Assembly (NCBI GenBank): GCA_036850905.1
Contig: CM072092.1
Location: 16,850,501 to 16,914,500, forward strand
DNA from: Luffa acutangula
Lineage: Eukaryota > Streptophyta > Magnoliopsida > Cucurbitales > Cucurbitaceae
Reading direction: 5' to 3'
Length of the DNA stretch: 64,000 bases
The notes beneath the pieces were generated by a model, which was not told the DNA's origin, made no database searches, and saw only the letters and a program-made list of their open reading frames with translations. Position numbers and translations under genes: made by a program. Shown in pieces: positions 22,271 through 33,576 of this stretch; within the stretch, counting starts at the first letter, position 1, and each line of letters begins with the position of its first letter.

Positions 22271-23617
22271 TGTCGACGGTGCATATACTGCAAGCGCACG
22301 GGTCGTCACAAGTAATAGTAAAACGGAAGAATTCCGAGTATCGAATCCACACGGAGGCGAAGCGAAAATTAAGCAAAGCAAAAATTCTTTTGAACACTAA
22401 AAATACTTGGGAGAAATAATATCTAGGGACCAAAACATGCAATTAAAGAAAATTTAAAAATCAAAGCAATTAAAGAAATCAATTTGATCAATCAAGGAAA
22501 ATAAAATATGGAGAAAGACTTTTTAAAGGGAAGTGGGGTCTTGAAAATCAATTATTAGCTAAATAATTATTATAATTATCCTATCTCGATGCCCAACTAA
22601 TTATAATCCTAGAATCTCCGTTAATCACATAGGATCTCCTGTCGCTCTCCCCTAATTGTAATTAATTCATTTTAACAACCTAAGTGATTAAAATTCATTA
22701 ATTATTATGCTCTAATTCATTTTAGGAATCTAAGTTTAATCAACTAATCTCGATGTCACGACGGGCAATTAAACTAGTTGCATGGATTATGATCTATCCT
22801 AACTTCTCCCCGTCGAGTCTCCATTAAGAATCAGATCAATACACAATTGGCCAAATTGCATACAACATTAAGCACATCCATACAAATAATTAGGAAAAAG
22901 GGCAAGAGATAGGCAATTATAACAACATTTTAACTATAATTTACAATGGAAAGCATAATTATGAGTACAATAAAAGGGAAGAAATTGACCGTTGAAGACC
23001 CCGTCGTTGGCACTTGGAGTCCCTCCGAACACACCTTGAGCCTCCTAGAATGCTCCACAAAACTCCCCAAAATTTTCCCACTAAAGAACTCTAAAAAAGG
23101 CTAGAAAGCCTTGAGAGAGGCTCCAAAGGAGCCAAGGGAAGAAAGGAAAGAATAAGGGAAATGATGGTTGATGGTAAACAATGGATCCAAGGGGCGCTAT
23201 TTATAGGCTCGGAAATGGGGCAGTGTCTCGATACTATTGGCACAGCGTCGCGGCGCTATGACGTCATCAACTTGCCAGCCAAGAAATGGGATCAGCGTCG
23301 TGACATTATCCCTACAACGTCTTGATTTTGGGCTTGAATTTGGATTTTTCTAGCGCGAATTGGGCTTGAATTATGGTCTCTCTTCATTTCTTTTGGGCCT
23401 CATCTTCATAGTTGACCTTCTTGGCTTCCCCCTTGACCCATGTATGGAAATTGGGCTTGAATGACTTCTTTTTGTGCATTTGTTCACCAAAATCCATAAT
23501 TTTGCTCCTAAAGACCAAATAAAAAAATATTTTAAATATCTTCAATAAAAACACAATTAAAGCACTAAAAAGCTTAATATTTTCGGACTAAAATAGCGAC
23601 ATTTCTACTCGCTATCA
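22271..23617 (-). repeat. 3' LTR of element C
   Basis: A 1347-bp LTR, TGTCGACGGTGC at 22271 to ...CTCGCTATCA at 23617, reverse orientation relative to LTR C1. A minus-strand TATA lies at 23197-23208 (complement CCTATAAATAGC). Upstream of it are degenerate palindromes at 23222-23235, 23244-23257 and 23293-23306. The polypurine tract complement CACCCCCAAACTTAAG follows at 23618-23633. The potential left duplication is AGTAG (22266-22270); its partner is not in the window. Confidence 0.85.
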
Positions 23618-24869
23618 CACCCCCAAACTTAAGCTTTTGCTAGTCCCGAGCAAAATAAATCCATAGGATGCATGAAATAGAATCGCTCAAGCATCAATGA
23701 TTTTGGAACTCTTAAGATAGAATGGAAAACATGCACGTGGAATAAGCAAGCATTGCATACTCATGAAGAAATCTTAAAATAGTTTGAACTTAAGATTAAT
23801 GAATAGCATGCTCAAGACTTATCTACTGATTCTTTTACTAACCTAGATTAGTCTTATGGCTTTCTCCATTTGTTTCCCCCTTACACTGGCTAAGAGCTCC
23901 TAATAGGTCGGAGTTCTTCTATCATGCAAAAAAAAAGAAACTACGGCGCCTTTGTTTTTCATGGGGGAGCAAAATTAAAAAATATTTTTACTTTCTTTTT
24001 CTTTTTCTTTTACTACTTCCCCAAACTTGCATTTTGATATCTAATGGTACTAGCTTTCACACTACGGTGCAGGGACCCTTAACTCAAATTTTATTCTTGG
24101 TTGGCCTAACTGATCACACCGCAGGTAGCTCTTTTTACCCCTAGGCTTTTTCTTTTGTGCAAGCAAAAATTTTTTCTTTTCTTTTTCAACATATTTTTTC
24201 TTTTCTCTCGTTTTCTTTTGTTGCTTTTGCTTTTCTCTCAACAGGCATAACATTTTTTTCTACCTAGTTCTTTAGAACAATCAAGCATGAACTTCTTAGT
24301 ATTAGAAACTAAGTCTATCGGGGTGACAACAAACTTTAAAAATCATAATAAGAATCTAGATTTTCAAAGACGTCATTAGATAAGTCTATTGCATGCTTTA
24401 GACATCAAAACTAAGTATCAAAAAAAATTTTAAATTTCACAATTTCTGCCATGCTCCCAAATTCCACAACATATAAGCCATTTTCTTCCAAAACTTCTAA
24501 TATGACATCCTTGGCTATCATAGCTATCTATTCATACATCCAACAGAATTTAAATATGCTCAACACAGTGAAAGCCTCCCCCCCAAACTTAAACTAAACA
24601 TTGCCCCTAATGTTTATAGACAATAAAGCATAAAGAGGGATAATGAGACTTCCCTGAGCTAGGAGTGATTCATCATCTTCCTTTGGATCCAGAAAAATGG
24701 GATTTTTGGACCTTTAGGATTTGCTTAACGTGATCCTGTAAAAAAAAATTGGATCACGAAGCAAAGAAAATTATTTACCGCAAAAAAAAACTACCTAAAC
24801 TTTAATCCTTGGGTTGCCTCCCAAGCAGCGCTTTCTTTAATATCTTTAGCTAGACGAGACTCAACACGG
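23618..24869 (-). other. Polypurine tract and 3' untranslated region of element C
   Basis: No coding sequence. The stretch contains T-rich runs near 23990-24020 and 24160-24240. A short minus-strand peptide ending in CLGGNPRIK near 24800-24840 resembles the residue often left near the 3' end of this lineage, but it is not an intact frame. Confidence 0.5.
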
Positions 24870-25652
24870 TCACGGAGGCTCGAAATAAAAGTTTTCATCA
24901 TCCTCCGGGCCCTGTAGAAAATCACACACCGAATTGCACACTGCAAACAGAGGAGAAAAAAAACTTTCCCCTGGCCCATCATCACTAAAGAGATTGTTAT
25001 AATAACATTTCAGAAAATAAGTAGCAGCATCAAATCTCTTTTCTAGGTCTCTATTCACAAAACAATTGTTTACAGAGTCATCAAGCGTTATGATATCTAC
25101 CGGTCTAGGATCTAAAGATGGCCTATGAATCATGCCAGTCCATTCATCAGATTCAATATCTACATGCTCAGAAGATTCCTCAGACTCATAATTAAAAAAT
25201 GATTCAACTAAGTTGTCATATGACTCACTATCAGAAGAATTAAAGAATATAAGCTCATCTGGGTTAGATTCTATACTATCTACATCATCAGGACCCAAAT
25301 CAACATTATTCACACTTTCAAGACCTGATTCTATATACTCATTTGGATCAGACTCAATAGATTTAACATTATCATGATCAGACTCAACATTATAATCTAT
25401 CAAGTATCATCTCCATGCAAATCATGCACATTATCAGACAAATCAAGCTCATTTTCAAAATCATCAATTTCAGGCAATTCCAATTCATTCTCAAAAGAAT
25501 GTAAGAAATCAACTGCAGACATTTCATTCTCAAAAGCAGGCAATTCTAATTCATTTTCAAAGTTAGGCAAATCTAAATAATTCAGCTCATTCTCAAAAAG
25601 AGGGTCATCAAAAAATGCATTATGATTAAAATTCTCATCATCCATAGGGGTC
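24870..25652 (-). CDS. Acidic FENEL-repeat domain downstream of element C protease (broken into two frames)
   Basis: The frame from 25652 down to 25400 (after joining to 37265 across Ath-3) encodes five copies of a FENE[LM] motif, mostly as FENELELP or FENELDLS, in a strongly acidic context. It ends HDLHGDDT, stop. The next frame (24870-25403) is also acidic: repeated IESD/IESN, SDSESYDNLVES, ESEESSEHVDIESDEW. It ends with a less acidic segment containing YFLKCYYNNLFSD and CDFLQGPEDDENFYFEPP. The two frames probably formed one protein before a frameshift near 25400. I recognise no family. Acidic tails can chaperone nucleic-acid-binding proteins or activate transcription, but nothing here shows which. 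Confidence 0.55.
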
Positions 25653-26818
25653 TGTTGGGCTCCTAGAGTGAGTAGAAATATGGTATAAAAAGACTCTAGA
25701 ATTCCTATCCAAGCATACACAGTCTGCAGCAAGTAATATTATCAATCCGAGTCCTGAATTAGCTTCCACTTTATCTATTTTGTATGCATCTTTTAATGGT
25801 TTCAAGGTAATAAAAATGATTGGGTTTTATAAGAATTATGTTGAAGCAAAGTAAATAACAGAACAACAAGTAAACAAATAGGCAGATAGATTAAAACAGG
25901 CGCTGGTTAGGATTTAGTGATTGTTTTAAAAGATGCTCTACCAATATTATTGATCATGCATTTCTCGCAGTATTGTTAGCGGATTCCTCCCGGAACTTCG
26001 GATCTTTTGGGATGTGTTTCAACCCCAATGAAGTACGACCGATTGAGCACTAGGCAACTGGCTATCCCTAGCTCAGTCACTGGCGTTCACCAATACACAA
26101 TGATCGTAGTGTGGATAATTGCCACACACTCTCTAAATCATCCCTGAAACTAGAGAGAGGTATTCACACCGGCTGGCCAGGCGGGCATAAAATGGAAATA
26201 AGCACAACAATTAACCAAAATGCGATAGTTAATATATTACTAAAGATGAAGCACAACAATCACATTATTCCTAACCAACACCTAAGCTACTTAGTTCATA
26301 ATAGGCATGGAAACACGAATCACAATCTGAGTAGGCATGTCCATAATCACAAGATAATAAAGAAAATAATAATCTCCTTAATCAGCTTGCGGATGATGGT
26401 CTTCTAGTGGTCTCCAACCTGTCTATACTACTCGGTTTCCAAGGAAACATGGAATGGTTTTGACTTGGATGGCTACTTCCTTTTATAGAAGGATATGAGG
26501 CTTGAATTAGATCAACTTGGACACGTGTAGGGCTCTCCGTGCTCCTTTATCCCGAAAATAACTCAACAGAAGTCGGTTCATGAAGTTGGCTAACGAGCTG
26601 TGATGTGGCAGTTCTACTCCCAGTTTTGCTGCAGCACAGAATTTGCTTCCTCAAGTCGCCCAGCAGCATAATCTGCACAAAGTAATTTCCAAGGCTTCCA
26701 TTCTTCCAAATGGGTTAAAACAAATAATATATATCTAAAACCAACCCTATTAAGCACAAAAGACACAAAAATCCCTATATAAATGAGGCCTAAATAACTA
26801 CCTTTTAGGCAGTTATCA
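25653..26818 (-). repeat. 3' LTR of Ath-3
   Basis: A 1166-bp LTR, TGTTGGGCTCCTAGAG to ...AGGCAGTTATCA. It is followed by the polypurine-tract complement CACCCCCAAACTTG at 26819-26832. Differences from the 5' LTR are scattered through it, so this insertion is older than Copia-1. Confidence 0.92.
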
Positions 26819-28024
26819 CACCCCCAAACTTGAACTATAGCGCGTCCCGAGCAATACTAACCAACCTTCCTTCAAGAATTCAAAACACTAGACAAAGAAT
26901 AGCTTAATCCAACCAGACAATCCAACACTACCTTAGACCTTTACCTGAGCACTCTGCAAAACCAAGCTCTGCTGCAGCAAACTGATTCCTCCGGCATAGA
27001 CAAATAATCACCACTTTTAACTCAATTCTAAGATCTTTGCCACAGCCTAGCTCTATTATCAGACACATTAGAACACATATTTTCAAGGGGTTTATATTCT
27101 TGCTTTTCAGGCTTTAAGCAGCCCTACAATCATAAGCTCTTAAGCATGGGATGACCCACTTTATGGTGCAGTATACCCTTGCCTCAAACTCATCACCAAC
27201 TAGGCTCAATACTCATTGTAAAGCTAACAAATCCTTAGTTATTCCATCTCTTGCCCCTTAGAATGGCGACATTTTATGATGAAGCTCACCTAAGTTTTGG
27301 GAGACAGAAAAACTGCTAGATCATCATTCATCCTTCAAAACTTTTGCTCCATGAATTTTCTCAGCAAAAATTTCAACAAATAAAATTTTTTTCAGCAAAT
27401 AATTTTTTCTCATTTTTCTTATTTCCTAGGTCATCTTTTGACGCGAAGACAAGCTGTGGGTATCACAAATGTCCCCGGTTACTCAATAACCTAACAAATT
27501 TTAAATGAAGAAGAGGAATGCTCGAGCAAAACAATTGGAGTAGAAAAAAGTCCCCCAAACTTAAACTATTCATTGTCCCCAATGAATCATTAATTTAACA
27601 ATTATACCCCCAAACTTAAATTTTTCTATCTGAATTTTAAATTAAGCGCAGGCCTAGAATTAAGCTTGAAGTGGATCATAAAAGTCAACACTACCTCCAA
27701 AATCATCTTCGCCGCAGCAACAGTCCAGGCTAGAAGAAATGCTCAAGCAAAAGGTTTCTGGAGATCAGAATACCTTGATCTAATTAAGCTTAATCAGTCC
27801 AAGCTTCAAACATTCAGAAGAAAATTAGTCAAGTTAGAGTTACTCAATGCTCATGGAGAACATAAACAACTAGAAATTTCATTAAAAACATAAGAAAAGA
27901 AATTACAAAGCAGATATCTTTTGAAGAAGCAGAAAATTAAAAAGAAACAAACATAACATCAATAGAAAAGGAAATTTAGAAAAGCCCGAGCAAACAAAAA
28001 GTCAAGAACAAAAATTATGCTCGC
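26819..28024 (-). other. Polypurine tract and 3' untranslated region of Ath-3
   Basis: The stretch is non-coding and parallels 2544-3795 of Ath-2. Two internal PPT-like runs (cccccaaactt near 27553 and 27607) repeat the true PPT. I see no gene. Confidence 0.65.
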
Positions 28025-29687
28025 TCAAGGCCACTGTCCTGGCTCATTTTCATCATCCGTTTCTCCTCTTTCAACCGGTGGGGGTGGAATCCAGGGGTTC
28101 AACAGATCCTCAGGGAATACAGGAAGGGCTGGATATGGCTTGGAAAAATTCTCTTGAAGCGCCTTCCTTAAGCTGGCATCTCGATTCTTAACATAGTTCC
28201 AGAAGGTTAAAGTCTGCCTCTCAGCAAACTCCTGCCTACTGGCCGAAAGTGTCAGTTGTTCTAGAATCGTGTTGATGTCGTAGATAAGCCCCCCTTGACG
28301 TACCTCCTGTATGCGTTGGAGTCGCGCCAAATTAGGCGTATCTATAATTCCCTTGTCAAATAGAAGCACATCTCCCTCATCTACTGGAACCCCTACTCTT
28401 CTGCACAGTAATGTAATCGTGTTCGAAAAAAACAATTTCCCCACCTTCTTCTTCCAACAGCTAGATATTTCACCTTAAATAATTCTCCCCACATTGATGC
28501 TGAGAGACCGTAGAATCGCAAAAGCTAGAAGAATTCATTCCCTGGAGATTGTCGAGTCGTGCGTTGTTGGAAGCATTCTCTGTCTTATAAATCCCATCCA
28601 CGTGTTTGCTTCCCTTTTTAAATAAGCCTCCTGGAATGTCCTCTTCTGAGTCTTGGATAGCTGCCACTGTGCTCCTTCAATACCTACCTCCCTCACAGCA
28701 TCACTTAACTATATGCCGCATGGGGGAAGTTCTGAAGATTGTATAGTGCGTTGATAGCTCTAGGACTCCAATCCACCTCGACTCCTCGAACAATTACCTT
28801 GAATCCATCCTCCTTGACAACGTTAGCATAAAATTCACGCACCACCTGTGCGTTTACAGATTCAGGCTTCGCACAAAATAGCTCCCAGCCGTGGTCTGCA
28901 ATTCTGGTCCTCAGAAACTGTGGGAGATCACCCTGAATCCTCGCTCAAATAAGAAATCCCTTTTCAGAAACTCAACATATTTTGCTCTGGCAAAGTTGTT
29001 GACGAAGCGATCATACGGTAATTGTTGTTCTTCTATTTCATCGTGTTCCTCCGATGCTTTGGCAATATGTTTGCCCTTTTCCGCCCGTCGCCTGAGCAAC
29101 CGCTCTTCCTCAGCTCTCCTTTCTGTGTCTTCTCTTTCTTTCTCCTCAGTCTCTTTTTTCTCTCGTTCCTCTCTCTCTGCATTGTCTCTCTCAAAGTCAG
29201 TAGTTGGAGGCGAGGGGCTATCAATTCGAACTACCTGAATACGGTCGGCCTTTCGCTTAATGCGGCGACGCTTAGGTACCTCCGACATGATCACCTCCAC
29301 TCGAGCCTCCTCAACTTGCTCCCTTTCAGTCTCTTCCTCAGGCGCATCCACTGCCTCTTCTTCTTGAACCATGTCAGCCTGTGTTTCTTGAATTCCTTCC
29401 CGAACTTCCTCTTGAACTTCCTCTGTTTCCCCCATTCTTGGCTCAACCTCCTCTGGGTTCTGTACATCAGGTTCTTGCTGGTCTCCTTCTGTTACTGCGG
29501 CAACAACAACCTCTGCTGCCTCCTGGACTTCTTCTTGTTCTGCAACCCTTTGTTGCCTCCTCCTTTGCTTGGCCTCTTTCTCCTCTGGCGTTCTTTTTTT
29601 CTTCATTTTTACCTTCTGAACTTCAGGGGTAACGGGTACCTCCTCTTCCTCGTTATCTCTCTCCTTTCTCGCTCTCGTCTTAGCCAT
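28025..29687 (-). pseudogene. ORF3 of Ath-3 ('putative plant transposon protein' type), broken
   Basis: The start at 29687 gives MAKTRARKERDNEEEEVPVT and an uninterrupted 258-aa frame to 28911: basic clusters (KVKMKKKRTPEEKEAKQRRR), a long Glu-rich probable coiled coil, and FVNNFARAKYVEFLKRDFLF. A frame change follows, then 28470-28667 and 28025-28444 (KGIIDTPNLARLQRIQEVRQ, SASRQEFAERQTLTFWNYVK, NPWIPPPP). The basic clusters could act as nuclear localisation signals, which is inference. This ORF lies 3' of pol, where Athila elements carry their env-like or unknown ORF. No signal peptide or membrane segment is evident, which argues against an envelope protein. Confidence 0.78.
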
Positions 29688-30535
29688 TGAAGAGCTTGAA
29701 AATGAATTCTATAGCACCCACAGAGAACGAAAGAAAAATGCAAATGGCAAGGGATGAATCAAGAAGATGAAGTGGGAAGAACTTACCAAAGGTTCGTAAA
29801 TAAATAGCTGCAGCAAATCAAATCATAACTAAAAGATTTTGCTCCGTATTAAATGGGTTTACCATTCACATTTAATTTGCAAATCAAATTCCCAACGGTA
29901 AAATCTTTGAATTTCAATCAACCATGGTAAATAACTGCACGTTGTCAATGGCTAAACCGTTGGATAATCCCTGCGTGACATGTGGCAGCATCCCGAAAAT
30001 TTACCTGCTCACAGAAATTCAAAAATCCCAACGGTAAAAATAATTAACTCACAATAAAATCCTTCTTTCTCGGAAGAATTGCTCCAGCCAGAACTTTGCC
30101 ACAACAATCTGCTGAACCTGAAGAATCTTGGATACGAAATTCAAATTTCAAAATAGAAACCAAATCTTCTAATTTCAAAAATAACCAATCAAATCAAATT
30201 AAATCTTTCTTGAAGCCGAATTAACTTAGAGAAAATCTGTATTAACTTAAACTAAATAGAATTCAAATAATAAAATCTAATAAAATCTAATTAACGAAAA
30301 GATAATCAAAAGATAATCCAAATAAATAACCCGAAAATCAAATAAAATTCAAAACAAAATATATAAAATATGGACTACCAAAAAAATAATAAAAATACTT
30401 AAAGATAAAATCTAATAAATCATGCAAAATTAAATATAACCTATCGAAACAAATAAGCGAAAAATAAAATCAATACAAACACTGGGAGCTCAAAATTGTG
30501 CTCTTGTAAAATGCTCCCGCAAACATCTTGCTCTT
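29688..30535 (-). other. AT-rich spacer between pol and ORF3 of Ath-3
   Basis: The stretch is non-coding and equivalent to 5424-6313 of Ath-2. It is rich in aaataa/aaaatc. I cannot place a promoter or splice acceptor with confidence. Confidence 0.5.
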
Positions 30536-30826
30536 TCAATCATCAATCAATCTCAGGGAAGGATATTTCGTCTGAAACTCCTCACCCCAATAATGCTCCA
30601 CACGCTGTCCATTAACCTTGAACACTCTCCCATCTTTTTCATCATGCAAAGTAATGGCTCCATGGGGAAAAACCTCAATCACAATAAACGGTCCTAACCA
30701 TTTAGATTTTAGCTTCCTAGGAAATAATTTTAATCTAGAATTATAAAGCAAGACTTTTTGACCTTTGACAAACTCTTTAGATTTAATTTTCTTGTCATGC
30801 CATAGCTTAGTCTTTTCGTTATACAT
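30536..30826 (-). pseudogene. Integrase C-terminal domain of Ath-3
   Basis: A 96-aa frame: KLWHDKKIKSKEFVKGQKVL, then LYNSRLKLFPRKLKSKWLGP, then AITLHDEKDGRVFKVNGQRV. The GQ[RK]VLLYNSR...KSKW.GPF pattern is the usual Gypsy integrase C-terminal module. It belongs to the pol frame at 30875-32128, from which it is separated by a short broken stretch. Confidence 0.8.
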
Positions 30827-30874
30827 TTTCGCATTCTCTTAAGAAAATTGACGAAATTCCTCTAATTCATTAAG

Positions 30875-32128
30875 CTACAACATTCTTATTGCTCCTGCAC
30901 GACTCAGATCAAAATTTAACTTTTTCAACGCCCAAAACGTTTTATGCTCTAGCTCCAATGGTAAATGGCAAGCTTTCCCATATACTAACCTATAGGGAGA
31001 CATACCTAGAGGAGTCTTATAGGCTGTCCTATAAGCCCAAAGAGCCTCATCCAACCTAAATGACCAATCCTTTCTAGATGGATGGACTACTTTCTCTAAA
31101 ATCGATTTTATTTCCCTATTACTAATTTCCGCTTGACCATTTGCTTGAGGGTGATAAGGGGTAGCTATCCTATGCTTAATCTCATACTTAGCTAATAGCT
31201 TAGTTAAGATATTATTAACAAAATGTGTACCCTCGTCACTGACTAGAGCCCTAGGTGTCCCAAACCGCACAAAGATGTGCGATTGAAGAAACCTTGCAAC
31301 TGTCTTGGCATCACTCTGATGGCATGCAATGGCCTCCACCCATTTGGACACATAATCAACTACCAATAACATAAAAACATTGCCATTAGAAGGGGGAAAT
31401 GACCCCATAAAATCAATACCCCACACATCGAATAATTCAACTTCTAAAATGTAAGTAAGAAGCATTTCATCTCTAGGTCCCAAGTTTCCTCTCCTTTGGC
31501 AAGCATCACATTGCTTGTAGAACCAGTGGGCATCCTTAAATAAGGTGGGCCAGAAAAATCCACAATGCAAAATCCTCATAGTTGTCCTTTGCCCGCTGAA
31601 ATGACCTCCATACGGCGAAGAGTGACATTGCTCCAGGATTTCCTTTGCTTCAGCACCTGAAACACACCTACGAATAATATCGTCAGAGCATTGCTTATAA
31701 ATAAATGGGTCATCCCAATAGAAAAATTTTGCATCATGCTTAAACTTTTTCTTCTGCCTCCAATCCATGTCAATAGGGGTGACTCCCTTTACCAAAAAGT
31801 TGGCAATATCACCATACAAAGGGACATCCCTGACTACTTTTACCTCAACAGCAAACAGCTGTTCATCTGGAAAAGAATCTGAAATGGCAGATTGCTCCAG
31901 CAAAGATGATGATGGATCAAGACGAGATAAATGATCTGCAATGACATTCTCTGATCCAATTTTATCCTTTATCTCCAAGTCGAACTCCTGCAATAATAAA
32001 ACCCAACGAATTAGTCTAGGCTTTGCATCCTTCTTAGACATTAAGTACCTTATTGCTGCATGATCCGTGAACACCGTGACTTTGGATCCAACCAAATATG
32101 GCCGGAATTTCTCAAAAGCAAACACCAC
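30875..32128 (-). CDS. RNase H C-terminus and integrase core of Ath-3 pol
   Basis: 417 aa. Residues ~1-70 complete RNase H (VFTDHAAIRYLMSKKDAKPR, IADHLSRL). Then comes the integrase HHCC zinc region (C-H-S-S-P-Y-G-G-H ... CDACQRRG) and the catalytic core with VWGIDFMGSFP (D1), SDEGTHFVN (D2) and NGQAEISNREIKSILE (E). All three catalytic residues are present, unlike in Ath-2. It is in the same frame as the RT reading frame 32132-33328, separated by a single stop codon (TGA, 32129-32131 region). This stop alone splits RNase H. Confidence 0.88.
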   Translation of the reverse strand: MVFAFEKFRPYLVGSKVTVFTDHAAIRYLMSKKDAKPRLIRWVLLLQEFDLEIKDKIGSENVIADHLSRLDPSSSLLEQSAISDSFPDEQLFAVEVKVVRDVPLYGDIANFLVKGVTPIDMDWRQKKKFKHDAKFFYWDDPFIYKQCSDDIIRRCVSGAEAKEILEQCHSSPYGGHFSGQRTTMRILHCGFFWPTLFKDAHWFYKQCDACQRRGNLGPRDEMLLTYILEVELFDVWGIDFMGSFPPSNGNVFMLLVVDYVSKWVEAIACHQSDAKTVARFLQSHIFVRFGTPRALVSDEGTHFVNNILTKLLAKYEIKHRIATPYHPQANGQAEISNREIKSILEKVVHPSRKDWSFRLDEALWAYRTAYKTPLGMSPYRLVYGKACHLPLELEHKTFWALKKLNFDLSRAGAIRML

Positions 32129-32131
32129 ACC

Positions 32132-33328
32132 TCACAACTCCTTCTCAGTAGTTGTATAGTTGACTTGTGCCTTATTTAAAACCTTGCTTGCATAATATAT
32201 AGGATGGATAAATTTGCCCTGCTTTTGCCCCAACATAGCACCTACCGCAGCATCGCTTGCATCACACATTACCTCAAATGGTAAATTCCAATTAGGTGCA
32301 CAAAGAATGGATGTTGAAATTAAAGCAGCCTTTAAAGTCTCAAAAGCCTTCCTATAATCTACATTGAAGTCAAAAACATGATCAGTACACAATAAGTTAC
32401 AAAGAGGTTTACTGATTTTGGAAAAATCCTTTATGAACCTCCTATAAAATCCAGCATGTCCCAAGAAACTCCGAATTCCCTTCACTGAATTCGGTGGTTC
32501 TAGTCTCTCAATAACCTCTATTTTTGCTCTATCAACTTCTAGACCATTCTTAGAGATCCTATGACCTAACACTATGCCCTCCTTCACCATGAAGTGGCAT
32601 TTTTCCCAATTAAGGACTAGATGGGTATCCTCACATCTTTTTAATACCTTACCTAAATTTTCTAAACAACTCTGAAAAGACCCTCCAAACACTGAAAAAT
32701 CGTCCATGAATACCTCGACAGTGGACTCAATCATATCAGAAAAAATTGCCAACATACACCGCTGAAATGTTGCTGGAGCATTGCAAAGGCCAAAAGGCAT
32801 TCGCCTAAAAGCAAACGTCCCATACGGGCAGGTGAAAGTGGTTTTTTCCTGATCCTCAGGAACAATGGTAATCTGGTTATACCCAGAATAACCATCTAAG
32901 CAACAGTAGTAGGCCTGACCAGCCAATCTATCCAACATCTGGTCAATAAATGGTAGAGGGAAATGGTCCTTACGGGTAGCTTTATTTAGCCTCCTGTAGT
33001 CCATGCAAACCCTCCAGCCAGTTACTGTCCTGGTTGGGATTAACTCATTGTCTGTATTACTCACCACAGTGACACCTCCTTTCTTAGGAACACATTGGAC
33101 AGGGCTCACCCAATTGCTATCTGCAATTGGATAAATGATCCCAGCATCAAACCATTTAATCACCTCCTTTTTAACAACCTCTTTCATTGCAGGGTTAAGC
33201 CTTCTTTGTTGCTCAATACTCCTAAAGGATCCCTCCTCTAGAGTGATTTTGTGCATACAAAAAGATGGGCTAATTCCCTGAATGTCTGCCAATGACCAAC
33301 CTATAGCCTTGCGGTATTGCTGCAACAA
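32132..33328 (-). CDS. Reverse transcriptase and RNase H N-terminus of Ath-3 pol
   Basis: 398 aa. RT domain order: HKITLEEGSFRSIEQQRRLN, WVSPVQCVPKKGGVTVVSNT, GWRVCMDYRRLNKATRKDHF, DGYSGYNQITIVPEDQEKTT, FGLCNAPATFQRCM and the catalytic FMDDFSVFGGSF near residue 210. Tether and RNase H follow (CDASDAAVGAMLGQKQGKFI, NYTTTEKEL, then stop). The FMDD motif is intact. The frame begins after a frameshift at 33329-33334. RT copies packaged RNA and RNase H removes the template. Confidence 0.9.
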   Translation of the reverse strand: MLQQYRKAIGWSLADIQGISPSFCMHKITLEEGSFRSIEQQRRLNPAMKEVVKKEVIKWFDAGIIYPIADSNWVSPVQCVPKKGGVTVVSNTDNELIPTRTVTGWRVCMDYRRLNKATRKDHFPLPFIDQMLDRLAGQAYYCCLDGYSGYNQITIVPEDQEKTTFTCPYGTFAFRRMPFGLCNAPATFQRCMLAIFSDMIESTVEVFMDDFSVFGGSFQSCLENLGKVLKRCEDTHLVLNWEKCHFMVKEGIVLGHRISKNGLEVDRAKIEVIERLEPPNSVKGIRSFLGHAGFYRRFIKDFSKISKPLCNLLCTDHVFDFNVDYRKAFETLKAALISTSILCAPNWNLPFEVMCDASDAAVGAMLGQKQGKFIHPIYYASKVLNKAQVNYTTTEKEL

Positions 33329-33333
33329 TTTTA

Positions 33334-33561
33334 TTAAGGCCTCCCATGCTCCGACATTAAATCTGATGCAACAATAATGGGCAACGTCTCACCTTCCCCA
33401 AGATACACATACTTTAGATGATCCGGCAAGGGCTTCAAATCTAAAGTAGGTGCCTCAATCAGGGATGGCTTAATAGGAGGAACCTTCCTTTGATTTAAAT
33501 CTAAAGACTCAAAAACATCCTCACACCTAAATAAATCTTTTTCATTTTTTCTCTCTAACAA
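33334..33561 (-). pseudogene. Protease-RT linker of Ath-3
   Basis: A 75-aa segment: FRCEDVFESLDLNQRKVPPI, APTLDLKPLPDHLKYVYLGE, ETLPIIVASDL. It is in the same frame as the protease upstream (one in-frame TAG at 33577-33579) and out of frame with RT because of a small deletion next to 33330. Confidence 0.75.
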
Positions 33562-33576
33562 ACAAACTTCTAAATC

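Noticed and set aside
29022..29690. 222-aa plus-strand open frame, Leu/Phe/Ser rich
   Set aside because: It is the antisense shadow of the Glu/Lys-rich ORF3 of Ath-3; no independent start context or family.
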